Both the position numbers and the translations under genes were made by a program. A stretch of DNA of 64,000 nt from Bacillus sp. NTK074B (GTDB taxonomy: Bacteria; Bacillota; Bacilli; Bacillales; Bacillaceae_B), in the NCBI RefSeq assembly GCF_017303375.1, contig NZ_JAFKOH010000002.1:310001-374000 (forward strand). Direction: 5' to 3'. The notes beneath the pieces were generated by a model. It was not told where the DNA came from. It did no database searches and saw nothing but the letters and a program-made list of their open reading frames with translations. Shown here piece by piece: positions 19,591-27,882 of this stretch; the stretch's first letter is position 1; each line of letters begins with the position of its first letter.

Positions 19591-21642
19591 CTAGTCCAGC
19601 TTTTCCCCCTCTAATATTCCTGACCCGGCTAAATACTTCCTGAGCGGTTCAAACTCGGGATCATGCCAGAAATGATCTGATTGTATCAAAGTAGCAGCAT
19701 CGTCCCTCGCGACTTCCAAAGCCCGGTAATCATGCACCATGTCGGCCACTTTAAACTCCGGCATACCGCTCTGTTTTCTGCCGAAGAAATCACCTGGCCC
19801 CCTTAGCTCAAGGTCTTTCTCACTAAGAACAAATCCATCATTCGTTTCGGTCATGATTTTCATTCGTTCTTTCCCGACTTCGGTCTTCGGTTCAGCAAGG
19901 AGAATACAATACGATTGATGTTCTCCCCGCCCTACCCGTCCTCTCAGCTGGTGGAGCTGACTCAATCCGAATCGTTCTGCATCATAGATGAGCATAAATG
20001 TCGCATTCGGCACATTCACACCGACCTCGACAACAGTAGTGGAAACAAGCACTTGAAGATGATTCGAACTAAACTCCCGCATGACTCCATCCTTATCTTC
20101 AGGATGAAGCCTTCCGTGCATGAGTCCGACTTTGTATCGACCTTCGAAATAGTGGGCCAATTGATTATAAACGTCAATGGCATTCTGCACATCCAGTTTG
20201 TCAGACTCTTCAATCAGCGGACAAATCACATAAGCCTGTCGTCCCTGATCTAATTCTTTATCCATGAATGAAAGCACCCTTGGTAACATATCTGCCTTCG
20301 CCCAATAGGTTTCAATCGCCTTTCTGCCCGCAGGCATCTGATCGATGATACTGACATCCATCTCACCGAATACAGTGATGGCAAGTGTCCTTGGAATCGG
20401 TGTAGCAGTCATGAACAATACATCAGGGCTCTCCCCTTTTTCTCTGAGGACCCGCCGTTGATTGACACCAAACCGGTGTTGTTCGTCGGTGACAACGAGA
20501 CCAAGGTGTTTGAATTCGACATCCTCCTGAATGAGTGCATGGGTTCCAATGAGTATATCAATTTCGCCCTCTTTCAATCTGTCCAGTAATAGACGCCGCT
20601 TCTTTCCTTTTACAGAGCTTGTTAAAAGGGCGACGGAAAGCCCCATGGGCGACAGCAGTTCGCTAAGGGAGTTCGCATGCTGTTCCGCCAGAATTTCCGT
20701 CGGTACCATCAAGGCACCCTGATATCCTGCTGTTACGCTGGAAAATAGGGCAATGGCAGATACAACTGTCTTACCGGACCCCACATCCCCTTGGAGGAGA
20801 CGATTCATCCGATAAGGGGATTTCATATCTGCTGATATCTCATTCACTACCCGTTTCTGCGCATCTGTCAATGGAAAGGGCAAAGATTCAATGAATGCTT
20901 TGAGCTTATCCAAATCGTAATGCTGTTGTATACCGGAAGAATGTTCCCTTTCAAACTTTCTCAATGCCTGCATCTTCAATTGAAACAACAGGAACTCCTC
21001 ATACACAAATCGTCTTCTCGCCTGTTTCATATCTTCGGTGGAATCCGGAAAGTGAAGATGATACAAGGCATATTTTCGACTTGAAAGCTTATATTTTTCC
21101 AACAAATGGTTCGGGAGATTCTCACTGATCATATTGCTGTATTCACGGAAGCCCTTCTTGATGAATTTCCTGAGAGTATTGTTTTTCATCGTGCCCTTCA
21201 ATGAGTAGACGGGTTCAAAATCACCCTGTTTGTCATGAGGGCCAGATTGGAAATACTGGACTGTTATGATTTGTCTGTTTTTATCCCATTTACCTGTCAC
21301 AGTTACCGTATCATGAAGATTGATTTTCTTCTTCAAATAAGGCTGATTAAAAAACACAGCTTGCACTAAATTCCTGCCCACAAGGATCCTCACGGTCAAC
21401 CGGGATTTCTTTCTGCCATAAAACATCAATGCAGGTTCAGAATGAACTTTCCCCTCCACCGTGATCCGCTCATCGTGGGTAACTTCTTCCAGGTCCCTAA
21501 GTCTGTAATCCTCGTAGCGGTAGGGTAAATATTCCAACAGATCCAGAATAGAAAATATCCCCATATCATTCAGCTGTAAAGCTGTTTCTTCACCAATCCC
21601 CTTGATGTTCTGGATTGTCAGTTCTTCATTACGAGTCTTCAC
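19591..21642 (-). CDS. recG: ATP-dependent DNA helicase RecG
   Basis: Helicase that remodels stalled replication forks and Holliday junctions. The 683 residues include the N-terminal wedge/OB domain (about 60-160), Walker A LLQGDVGSGKTVVSAIA (near 280), the DEQH box in VVTDEQHRFGVNQR (near 380), motif TATPIPRTLAITV, and the C-terminal helicase domain with QLRGRVGRGEHQSYCIL. The start overlaps the end of sdaAA by 14 bases. In B. subtilis recG has the same neighbours. Confidence 0.98.
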   Translation of the reverse strand: MKTRNEELTIQNIKGIGEETALQLNDMGIFSILDLLEYLPYRYEDYRLRDLEEVTHDERITVEGKVHSEPALMFYGRKKSRLTVRILVGRNLVQAVFFNQPYLKKKINLHDTVTVTGKWDKNRQIITVQYFQSGPHDKQGDFEPVYSLKGTMKNNTLRKFIKKGFREYSNMISENLPNHLLEKYKLSSRKYALYHLHFPDSTEDMKQARRRFVYEEFLLFQLKMQALRKFEREHSSGIQQHYDLDKLKAFIESLPFPLTDAQKRVVNEISADMKSPYRMNRLLQGDVGSGKTVVSAIALFSSVTAGYQGALMVPTEILAEQHANSLSELLSPMGLSVALLTSSVKGKKRRLLLDRLKEGEIDILIGTHALIQEDVEFKHLGLVVTDEQHRFGVNQRRVLREKGESPDVLFMTATPIPRTLAITVFGEMDVSIIDQMPAGRKAIETYWAKADMLPRVLSFMDKELDQGRQAYVICPLIEESDKLDVQNAIDVYNQLAHYFEGRYKVGLMHGRLHPEDKDGVMREFSSNHLQVLVSTTVVEVGVNVPNATFMLIYDAERFGLSQLHQLRGRVGRGEHQSYCILLAEPKTEVGKERMKIMTETNDGFVLSEKDLELRGPGDFFGRKQSGMPEFKVADMVHDYRALEVARDDAATLIQSDHFWHDPEFEPLRKYLAGSGILEGEKLD

Positions 21643-22522
21643 GTTTACTCAGGGAAACCCCAAAGATTTTTGCTTCAAGCTCTCTACCGGTCGGCGTAGC
21701 CGCCAGCCCCCCTTGAGCCGTTTCACGCAGAGCCACCGGCATTGTTTGACCGATTTTATACATAGCATCAATCACTTCGTCACAAGGAATCCGACTAGTA
21801 ATGCCAGCGAGAGCCATATCCGCTGCAACCATCGCATTGGCAGCACCCATGGCATTGCGTTTCACACATGGTACTTCTACTAGACCCGCAACAGGATCAC
21901 AAACGAGACCCAACATATTCTTTAACGTGATCGCCATTGCTTCTGCTGACTGACTAGGCGTACCTCCTGCCATTTCAACGATGGCACCAGCAGCCATTCC
22001 ACTTGCAGATCCAACCTCTGCCTGGCAACCGCCGGCTGCACCTGAAATCGATGCGTTATTTGCTACAACGAAGCCAAAGGCGCCGGATGCGAATAAAAAG
22101 CGTATCATTTCATCTTTTGTGGGATTCAGCTTGTTCTTTACAGCAAACAAGGTTCCCGGCACTACCCCCGCAGATCCTGCAGTAGGTGTTGCACAAATGG
22201 TTCCCATCGCTGCATTCACTTCATTTGTTGCTACAGCTTTACTGACCGCATCCAATATCGTTTCCCCGCAAAGTGAACGTCCTGTATCAATATATTTCTG
22301 CAGTAATACTGCATCACCACCAGTCAATCCTGAATGGGATTTGACACCTTCAAGACCTCTCGCTACTGCCTGCTCCATTACTTCCAGGTTCTTCTCCATC
22401 TGGCTGTATACTTGTTCAAAGGTTTTACCTGTAAACTCCATTTCCTGTTCAATCATAATATCAGATATTTTCTTATTTTGATTTTCAGCAAGTTCAACCA
22501 ACTCTGCTACATTTCGAAACAT
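21629..22522 (-). CDS. sdaAA: L-serine dehydratase alpha chain
   Basis: Catalytic subunit of the iron-sulfur L-serine dehydratase that turns serine into pyruvate and ammonia. The 297 residues carry the glycine/alanine-rich family segments TGGDAVLLQKYIDTG, MGTICATPTAGSAGVVPGT and ISGAAGGCQAEVGSASGMAA. Cysteines at CATPTAG, GGCQAEVG and LVCDPVAGLVEVPCVKRNA are the expected [4Fe-4S] ligands. It follows sdaAB by 48 bases. Confidence 0.97.
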   Translation of the reverse strand: MFRNVAELVELAENQNKKISDIMIEQEMEFTGKTFEQVYSQMEKNLEVMEQAVARGLEGVKSHSGLTGGDAVLLQKYIDTGRSLCGETILDAVSKAVATNEVNAAMGTICATPTAGSAGVVPGTLFAVKNKLNPTKDEMIRFLFASGAFGFVVANNASISGAAGGCQAEVGSASGMAAGAIVEMAGGTPSQSAEAMAITLKNMLGLVCDPVAGLVEVPCVKRNAMGAANAMVAADMALAGITSRIPCDEVIDAMYKIGQTMPVALRETAQGGLAATPTGRELEAKIFGVSLSKREDS

Positions 22523-22570
22523 TTCAATAACCTCCTCGCCTCATGTAAACGCTGTCATTATAGTAATTGT

Positions 22571-23233
22571 TTAATCGGAAATCCGTGTTACCTGGGTAAT
22601 GTTCGGCAAAGAGCTCAATTCCTTGATGACAGCCTCATCAATCGGCTGATCGACTTCAATGGTCATCAAGGCCATTTGACCTTTCTCTTTCCGGGAAACA
22701 TCCATGTGGCCAATGTTCAATTGGTGCTTGGCAATGATGTTGGAAACAGAGGCAATCGCTCCGAACCGGTCATCATGTACCACAAGTATCGCTGGATGAT
22801 GTCCTGAAAGTTTAAGCTCAAAGCCGTTCAATTCGATGATTTCAACTTTCCCTCCACCAATGGAAATACCGACCAGCTCTATTTCTCCCTGGTCATCTCC
22901 CATGCGGATCCTAGCCGTATTCGGATGATCCGTCAAAGCCTCTTCTTCTTGAAATTTAATCTTTATCCCTTTTTCCTTGGCTACATTGATCGATTCGATG
23001 ATTCGCTCATCAAATGTATCATAGTCAAGGATACCACCTACAATGGCAACGTCAGTTCCATGCCCTTTGTACGTTTTGGCAAACGAACCGTAAAAGGAGA
23101 TCGTTGCCCATTTTGGTTCTCTCCGAAACAAATTCCTTGCCACTCTGCCAATTCTTGCGGCACCGGCTGTGTGAGAACTGGATGGACCAATCATAACTGG
23201 ACCGATAATATCGAATACACTTTTGTATTTCAT
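22571..23233 (-). CDS. sdaAB: L-serine dehydratase beta chain
   Basis: Partner subunit of SdaAA. The 220 residues begin MKYKSVFDIIGPVMIGPSSSHTAGAARIGR, with the SSSHTAG motif typical of the beta domain. The C-terminal 75 residues (AILVVHDDRFGAIASVSNII onward) form an ACT domain, a small-molecule binding fold likely to sense an amino acid. Start ATG at 23233 with a GGGGGAAATGCG context. It lies 96 bases after fakA, and a GC-rich imperfect hairpin in that gap (about 23287-23326) lacks a T run. Confidence 0.97.
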   Translation of the reverse strand: MKYKSVFDIIGPVMIGPSSSHTAGAARIGRVARNLFRREPKWATISFYGSFAKTYKGHGTDVAIVGGILDYDTFDERIIESINVAKEKGIKIKFQEEEALTDHPNTARIRMGDDQGEIELVGISIGGGKVEIIELNGFELKLSGHHPAILVVHDDRFGAIASVSNIIAKHQLNIGHMDVSRKEKGQMALMTIEVDQPIDEAVIKELSSLPNITQVTRISD

Positions 23234-23329
23234 CGCATTTCCCCCAATCTAAGCATCTTATCTATACTACCATTCTAACATAGATGAAGGGGACAAACTC
23301 TTTATAGAGCTGCCCCCTCGCTTCATTCC

Positions 23330-24988
23330 TTATTCAACTGAGAATATATAGGAGTAAAGTGGCTGTTTACCATTATGAACTTCCACTTCGACATCTTCAT
23401 AATGCTCTTCTATATGTCCTTTGAGAGACTCAACATCTCCTTGTGTTACATCCTCACCATAGAGAATGGTCAGTATTTCAGAGTCTTCATCCAGCATTTT
23501 TTCCAATAAGATTTCAGCAGATCTTTGGCGATCAGAATCAGAGACGACAATCTTACCTTCTGATATTCCCATGAAGTCATCCTTTGCAATCGACACACCA
23601 TCAATTGTTGTATCTCTGACAGCAAATGTGATTTGACCAGTTTTGACCTGCCTGGAAGCTTCCGTCATTACCTGCTTGTTATCTTCAACCGTAGCTGATG
23701 GATTGAAAGCAAGCAATGCCGCCATGCCTTGAGGAACAGTCTTCGTTGGAACGACAGCCACTTCCATTTCAAGAACTTCAGCGGCTTGCTCAGCAGCCAT
23801 GATGATGTTCTTGTTATTCGGCATGATGATCACTTTCCTGGCATTGACTTCTTCAACGGCTTTCACGATATCCTCCGTACTCGGATTCATCGTTTGTCCG
23901 CCTTCAATCACAGCAGTGGCACCGATACTCTTAAATAACTCGGCTATCCCTTCACCCATTGATACGGTAATAATGGCAAAATCGACTTCCTTGGTCTTTG
24001 CAGGAGCTTTGACCGGTTTGGACTCCCCTACAATGCTGCTATGCTGTTGTCTCATGTTTTCAATCTTGATATTGATGAGACTTCCATATCGATGACCATA
24101 CGTTAATACATCACCAGGCTGTTCAGAGTGGATATGTACTTTAGCCAACTCATCATCATTTATAACGAGCAGTGAATCACCGAATTCACTCAAATCCTGA
24201 CGGAAGTCTTCTTCTATGAAAGATTGTTTATCCTCTTCGAATCGGACCATGAATTCCGTGCAATAACCAAACTCAATATCTTCAGTGCTCATGAAATCCT
24301 GGGCTGCTTTATGATGCTCAGCGCTGACAAGATCATTCATGGACGGAAGTGATGACTGACTGGATACTTTTTCACCTTTGAGCTCAGCCAGGAAACCTTC
24401 GTAAACAAATAGAAGTCCCTGTCCACCACTATCGACTACTCCCACTTCCTTTAATACAGGAAGTAAATCAGGTGTACGATTCAATGAAGCCTGTGCTTCA
24501 TCGACGATTGCCTGCATCACCTTAACGAAATCCGTTTCCGTTTCAGCTGCCGTCACACCTTTTCGTGCAGCATCTTTCGCAACCGTTAGAATCGTTCCTT
24601 CAACAGGTTTCATCACCGCTTTATAAGCCGTTTCTACACCTGTCTGAAGTGCGTTGGCAAACTCTGCACTCGATAAGGATTCTTTCCCTTCAATCGCTTT
24701 ACCAAAGCCTCTGAACAATTGGGATAGGATAACACCTGAGTTACCTCTTGCCCCCATTAATAACCCTTTCGAAAGGGCAGTAGCCACATTTCCGATATGA
24801 TCTTGAATATGGTTCTGGACTTCCTTTGCTCCAGAAGTCATTGATAAATTCATATTTGTTCCAGTATCACCATCAGGAACAGGAAAAACGTTGAGCGCGT
24901 CAACCAGCTGCGCGTTGGCAGATAATTGAGTGGCACCTTGTATCACCATCTGGGCAAAACGTTTTCCTTCCAAAGATGTAATCGACAC
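23330..24988 (-). CDS. fakA: Fatty acid kinase catalytic subunit FakA (YloV, DAK family)
   Basis: A 552-residue protein with an N-terminal DhaL/DAK2-type kinase domain. The Mg-ATP motif is NVFPVPDGDTGTNMNLSM (Asp39, Asp41, Asn45), and GARGNSGVILSQLFRG follows near residue 80. The C-terminal part (from about 330: VDFAIITVSMGEGIAELFKS) resembles the DegV-facing domain. In staphylococci FakA phosphorylates exogenous fatty acids bound to FakB; that role is inferred here from family. It lies 15 bases after yloU and near the plsX/fapR lipid genes. Confidence 0.93.
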   Translation of the reverse strand: MSITSLEGKRFAQMVIQGATQLSANAQLVDALNVFPVPDGDTGTNMNLSMTSGAKEVQNHIQDHIGNVATALSKGLLMGARGNSGVILSQLFRGFGKAIEGKESLSSAEFANALQTGVETAYKAVMKPVEGTILTVAKDAARKGVTAAETETDFVKVMQAIVDEAQASLNRTPDLLPVLKEVGVVDSGGQGLLFVYEGFLAELKGEKVSSQSSLPSMNDLVSAEHHKAAQDFMSTEDIEFGYCTEFMVRFEEDKQSFIEEDFRQDLSEFGDSLLVINDDELAKVHIHSEQPGDVLTYGHRYGSLINIKIENMRQQHSSIVGESKPVKAPAKTKEVDFAIITVSMGEGIAELFKSIGATAVIEGGQTMNPSTEDIVKAVEEVNARKVIIMPNNKNIIMAAEQAAEVLEMEVAVVPTKTVPQGMAALLAFNPSATVEDNKQVMTEASRQVKTGQITFAVRDTTIDGVSIAKDDFMGISEGKIVVSDSDRQRSAEILLEKMLDEDSEILTILYGEDVTQGDVESLKGHIEEHYEDVEVEVHNGKQPLYSYIFSVE

Positions 24989-25003
24989 GAATCTTCCTCC
25001 TCA

Positions 25004-25366
25004 CTACGGGTTCGTGACACGAACCCCCTGCACAAAAATATTTACTGAATCTACCGCCAAGCCGACGGTCTTATCAAGAGTATATTTAACCTTGGATTGT
25101 ACATTATGGGCAATCTCAGAAATTTTTGTACCATAACTCACAATAATATACATATCAATATGTACTTCCTCTTCATCTTGACGAACAATCACTCCGCGAG
25201 TGAAATTTTCTTTACGTAAGATATCTGTGAAACCGTCTTTAATTTGGTTCTTTGAAGCCATTCCAACAATTCCGTAGCAATCCACCGCTGCACCTCCAGC
25301 AATCATTGCAATGACATCATTCGTAATATCAATTTGTCCGTACTGCGTTTTTAATTCGATGGACAT
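25004..25366 (-). CDS. yloU: Asp23/Gls24 family protein YloU
   Basis: A 120-residue cytoplasmic protein of the Asp23 family, beginning MSIELKTQYGQIDITNDVIAMIAGGAAVDCYGIVG. Family members associate with the envelope or envelope-stress responses. I take the ATG at 25366, with AAAGGGGG 10 bases upstream; an earlier reading from 25408 has no site. A possible promoter (TTTCAA, 17 bases, TAAAAT) lies about 40 to 70 bases upstream. The gene is coupled to fakA. Confidence 0.93.
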   Translation of the reverse strand: MSIELKTQYGQIDITNDVIAMIAGGAAVDCYGIVGMASKNQIKDGFTDILRKENFTRGVIVRQDEEEVHIDMYIIVSYGTKISEIAHNVQSKVKYTLDKTVGLAVDSVNIFVQGVRVTNP

Positions 25367-25566
25367 GGAATGTTTTCCCCCTTTAATTACATGCTTGGCT
25401 AAAAACATTTTACTATAAGTATGCTGTTTTTGAAAGCTAAACTATTATCTCAAGCTTCAATTGTTGGGTTTACCCTCTATTTTTTCCTTATTATTCAAAG
25501 ATTAATCATTCTATACCAAGAGTATACGTCTCCCATAATACTGATTGGAATATTTGAAGAATGAAA

Positions 25567-25591
25567 AAAGACGCCTGCATGAGGCGTCTTT
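25567..25591 (-). terminator. Terminator after rpmB
   Basis: AAAGACGCCTCATGCAGGCGTCTTT on the minus strand forms a stem of 8 to 10 pairs; a TTTTTTC run completes it. Confidence 0.85.
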
Positions 25592-25603
25592 CCATTTTAA
25601 GTA

Positions 25604-25792
25604 TTATACGCGTTCTACTTTACCAGATTTCAACGCTCTTGCAGAAACCCATACTTTCTTAGGCTTTCCGTCTACAAGAATTCGAACTTTTTGCAGGTTT
25701 GCACCCCAAGTACGCTTGTTCGCATTCATTGCGTGAGAGCGAGCGTTACCTGAGCTTGCTTTACGGCCTGTTACTACGCATTGTTTTGCCAT
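25604..25792 (-). CDS. rpmB: 50S ribosomal protein L28
   Basis: Large-subunit protein of 62 residues, beginning [20 protein letters not shown]. The start is the ATG at 25792 with GAGGAGGG upstream. It is transcribed alone: its own terminator lies 12 bases after the stop. A possible promoter on the minus strand is TTGCAT, 17 bases, TAAATT (about 25872-25900). A short hairpin (CTGAA/TTCAG) lies in its leader. Confidence 0.97.
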   Translation of the reverse strand: MAKQCVVTGRKASSGNARSHAMNANKRTWGANLQKVRILVDGKPKKVWVSARALKSGKVERV

Positions 25793-25937
25793 AATATATT
25801 CCCTCCTCACTAACAAGAAGCTGAAGTTAATTTCAGTTCCACATTTCGCTTATTATCATAAAGATACTTTAATAATTTATCACACAACTTTCTATAATGC
25901 AATACTACAATTAAAACCTTTCAAGAAAAAATACTTT

Positions 25938-26070
25938 ACACCCAGAAAAGCGGAGGCGGCTTGGGTAGAGGCGACAAGCATAAGACGAAGCAACCGGAAA
26001 GGCGCTCTTTGCCTTTTTGGTTGATTTGGCTTATGACCTCGAGCCTCTAGCCGCCGGAGCTGGACACCCA
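25938..26070. repeat. Large imperfect palindromic repeat element
   Basis: The segment can fold into one long hairpin. Pairs seen: GGCGGCT (25955-25961) with AGCCGCC (26049-26055); TAGAGGC (25966-25972) with GCCTCTA (26043-26049); CATAAG (25979-25984) with CTTATG (26030-26035); CAACC (25991-25995) with GGTTG (26019-26023); AAAGGC (25998-26003) with GCCTTT (26011-26016). It is GC-rich against AT-rich surroundings. It resembles a family of intergenic hairpin repeats that I recall from Bacillaceae genomes; no open reading frame lies within it. Confidence 0.75.
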
Positions 26071-26093
26071 GAAAAGCGGAGGCGGCTTGGGTA
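26064..26093. repeat. Second copy of the repeat's left end
   Basis: These 30 bases are identical to 25938-25967. The copies lie 126 bases apart in the same direction. After the identity ends, CCGACAAG still resembles the element's inner part, then the likeness is lost, which suggests a truncated second copy. Confidence 0.85.
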
Positions 26094-26294
26094 TGCCCGA
26101 CAAGTTCAAGAGGGGCACCACCTTCTAGGTTGGGAGATCTGGTTAAGCATCATAGCTGATAAATTGCCGGAAAAATTCTGCTTATTTTTTGCTGGATCTT
26201 CTATAAAGGGTGGGACATCTTATGGTAAGGAAAATCATAAACAGTATTGAAAATAGAGATCACCTCAACATCACCCATCTCTTACAAAAAAAGA

Positions 26295-26314
26295 AGATGG
26301 CACCAATGCCATCT
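26295..26314 (-). terminator. Terminator after spoVM
   Basis: AGATGGCA and TGCCATCT form a perfect 8-base stem around a 4-base loop, followed on the minus strand by TCTTTTTTTG. Confidence 0.85.
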
Positions 26315-26326
26315 CCAACAAACCAG

Positions 26327-26407
26327 TCATTCTTTTTTGAACGTCCCTAACATCGCCCTCACAAGTCCACCCAGGAATTTCGGTAATTTAATTGTATAAA
26401 AGCGCAT
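26327..26407 (-). CDS. spoVM: Stage V sporulation protein SpoVM (26 residues)
   Basis: A tiny amphipathic peptide that marks the convex surface of the forespore and anchors SpoIVA, the base of the spore coat. The translation reads MRFYTIKLPKFLGGLV then RAMLGTFKKE, the full 26 residues of the family, with Pro9 and the amphipathic helix intact. GGAGGG lies 7 bases before the ATG, and a good terminator follows. It is expected from the B. subtilis order thiN-spoVM-rpmB. A sigma-E promoter would be expected in 26410-26520, but I see no convincing match. Confidence 0.96.
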   Translation of the reverse strand: MRFYTIKLPKFLGGLVRAMLGTFKKE

Positions 26408-26520
26408 TTAAAGTCCCTCCCCACAATCTAAAGAACGTAATGTTTCGCTTGACAACAGTTCAGTCTATTCAAGCAGTTTCAGTTAAGTACATCTTCTTTT
26501 CTGTCTGGTCGATAGAAGCA

Positions 26521-27168
26521 TTAATCACTGCTTCTTATCACCATTAATATGCCATTTGAAAAGGAAAAAGTACCAGATGATTGTATAAGTTCATTACTAA
26601 TACATAGTGTGGATCCTCTTGGAATATTCCGATTATTTAAAGGATATTTAAAACCTGTGAGGGTTATACCTTCAACGTTTTCAGTAACGGGAACAAAGGA
26701 AATGTATTGGTATTCAGGGATTTCGGCAACTGAATGTTCCCCTGATTTCGCCAGGTATATTCGATTCTGGACATCTATGATTTCCACAGGGATGCCTTTT
26801 TCTAAGAGGCTCGGCATCATCAATAATTGAAGGTTGCCCATAAAGTGGTCCAGTCTTCCACCAGTAGCACCAAAAATGTTGATTTTCTCCGGTTTCTGTT
26901 CTATTGCCCAATTGAGTGCAAGTTCCAGATCCGTTTCGTCCTTCTCTGGCTGGAATCGATTGACCTCCTGTACTGTTCCCGTAATTTCCTCCAGTTCCTT
27001 CGAGCTTACAGAATCGAAATCCCCAAATGCTACCCAGGGTTTGATATGTTGTTCCATTAAAAAATATACCCCTCGGTCCACACCAATCCATTTGGTGATT
27101 TCACTTGAGTAGGCTTTCAACTCGGGTATGTATCTTTCCGGACCGCCTGCAACAATATTGATTTCCAT
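26521..27168 (-). CDS. thiN: Thiamine pyrophosphokinase
   Basis: Transfers pyrophosphate from ATP to thiamine to make thiamine diphosphate. The 215 residues carry WIGVDRGVYFLMEQHIKPWVAFGDFDSVS (about 28-56), with acidic residues that bind Mg-ATP, then FQPEKDETDLELALNWA and IFGATGGRLDHFMGNLQLL, all typical. It is separated from rpe by a terminator. Confidence 0.96.
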   Translation of the reverse strand: MEINIVAGGPERYIPELKAYSSEITKWIGVDRGVYFLMEQHIKPWVAFGDFDSVSSKELEEITGTVQEVNRFQPEKDETDLELALNWAIEQKPEKINIFGATGGRLDHFMGNLQLLMMPSLLEKGIPVEIIDVQNRIYLAKSGEHSVAEIPEYQYISFVPVTENVEGITLTGFKYPLNNRNIPRGSTLCISNELIQSSGTFSFSNGILMVIRSSD

Positions 27169-27190
27169 AATCTCGACTCCCCTTTTTTAT

Positions 27191-27224
27191 AAAAACAGAC
27201 TGACCCTAAAAGGATCAGCCTGTT
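27191..27224 (-). terminator. Terminator after rpe
   Basis: AACAGGCTGATCC pairs imperfectly with GGGTCAGTCTGTT; TTTATAAAAAA follows on the minus strand. Confidence 0.75.
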
Positions 27225-27229
27225 ACCGT

Positions 27230-27880
27230 TTAAACGAGTGCTTTCTTCAATTCTTCAATTGCTGTCCTGCGGTCGGGCTTATTATAGATGGCAGATCCCG
27301 CAACAAACACATCTGCACCCGCTTCTGCACAAATTGCTGCTGTTTCAGGGTTGATGCCCCCGTCTACTTCTATTTCAAGAGCCGGATTAACTTTCATCGC
27401 CCACTCCCGGATTCGTTTAATCTTAGGAACAACGGATGGAATGAAAGACTGACCACCAAATCCAGGGTTCACGGTCATCAAGAGAACCATATCAACATCC
27501 TGCAGGATCGGTTTGATCACTTCTGCAGAAGTTCCGGGATTCAGGACGACGCCCGCTTTAACCCCTTTGCTTTTGATCATCTGTATCGTTCTATGCAGAT
27601 GCGGATCTGCTTCTACGTGGACCGTGATATAATCAGCTCCAGCATCGGCAAAAGCTTCGACGTACTGACTTGGTTTTTCAATCATCAAGTGTACGTCTAG
27701 AGGTAATGTTGTCAGGGGTCTGATCGCACTTACGATCATAGGACCAAGTGTTATATTCGGTACAAAGTGACCATCCATGACATCTACATGGATATAGTCC
27801 GCTCCCCCTTTTTCCACATCTAGAATCTCTTTTCCCAGCTCGGCAAAATTGGCAGATAGAATGGATGGTGCGATTTTCAT
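27230..27880 (-). CDS. rpe: Ribulose-phosphate 3-epimerase
   Basis: Interconverts ribulose 5-phosphate and xylulose 5-phosphate in the pentose phosphate pathway. It is a 216-residue TIM barrel with the metal-binding HVDVMDGHFVPNITLG (about 32-47), DVHLMIEKP, VNPGFGGQSFI and EVDGGINPETA segments. It starts 2 bases after rsgA stops, so the pair is coupled. Confidence 0.98.
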   Translation of the reverse strand: MKIAPSILSANFAELGKEILDVEKGGADYIHVDVMDGHFVPNITLGPMIVSAIRPLTTLPLDVHLMIEKPSQYVEAFADAGADYITVHVEADPHLHRTIQMIKSKGVKAGVVLNPGTSAEVIKPILQDVDMVLLMTVNPGFGGQSFIPSVVPKIKRIREWAMKVNPALEIEVDGGINPETAAICAEAGADVFVAGSAIYNKPDRRTAIEELKKALV

Positions 27881-27882
27881 GA

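Larger units (their letters stand above)
25793..26326. other. Gene-free region between spoVM and rpmB
   Basis: About 530 bases. From left to right it holds the rpmB leader and promoter region, a large palindromic repeat (25938-26070), a second partial copy of one end of that repeat (26064 to about 26110), about 180 bases in which I see nothing, and the spoVM terminator. A plus-strand open frame of 77 codons (26017-26250) runs through the repeat and is not credible as a gene. Confidence 0.7.

Noticed and set aside
26017..26250. 77-codon plus-strand open frame in the rpmB-spoVM gap
   Set aside because: It runs through the palindromic repeat, has no ribosome binding site that I can see and no recognisable protein features; its codons follow the repeat's symmetry.
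26408..26520. Sigma-E promoter for spoVM
   Set aside because: Expected from biology, but I found no pair of boxes with acceptable spacing and match.
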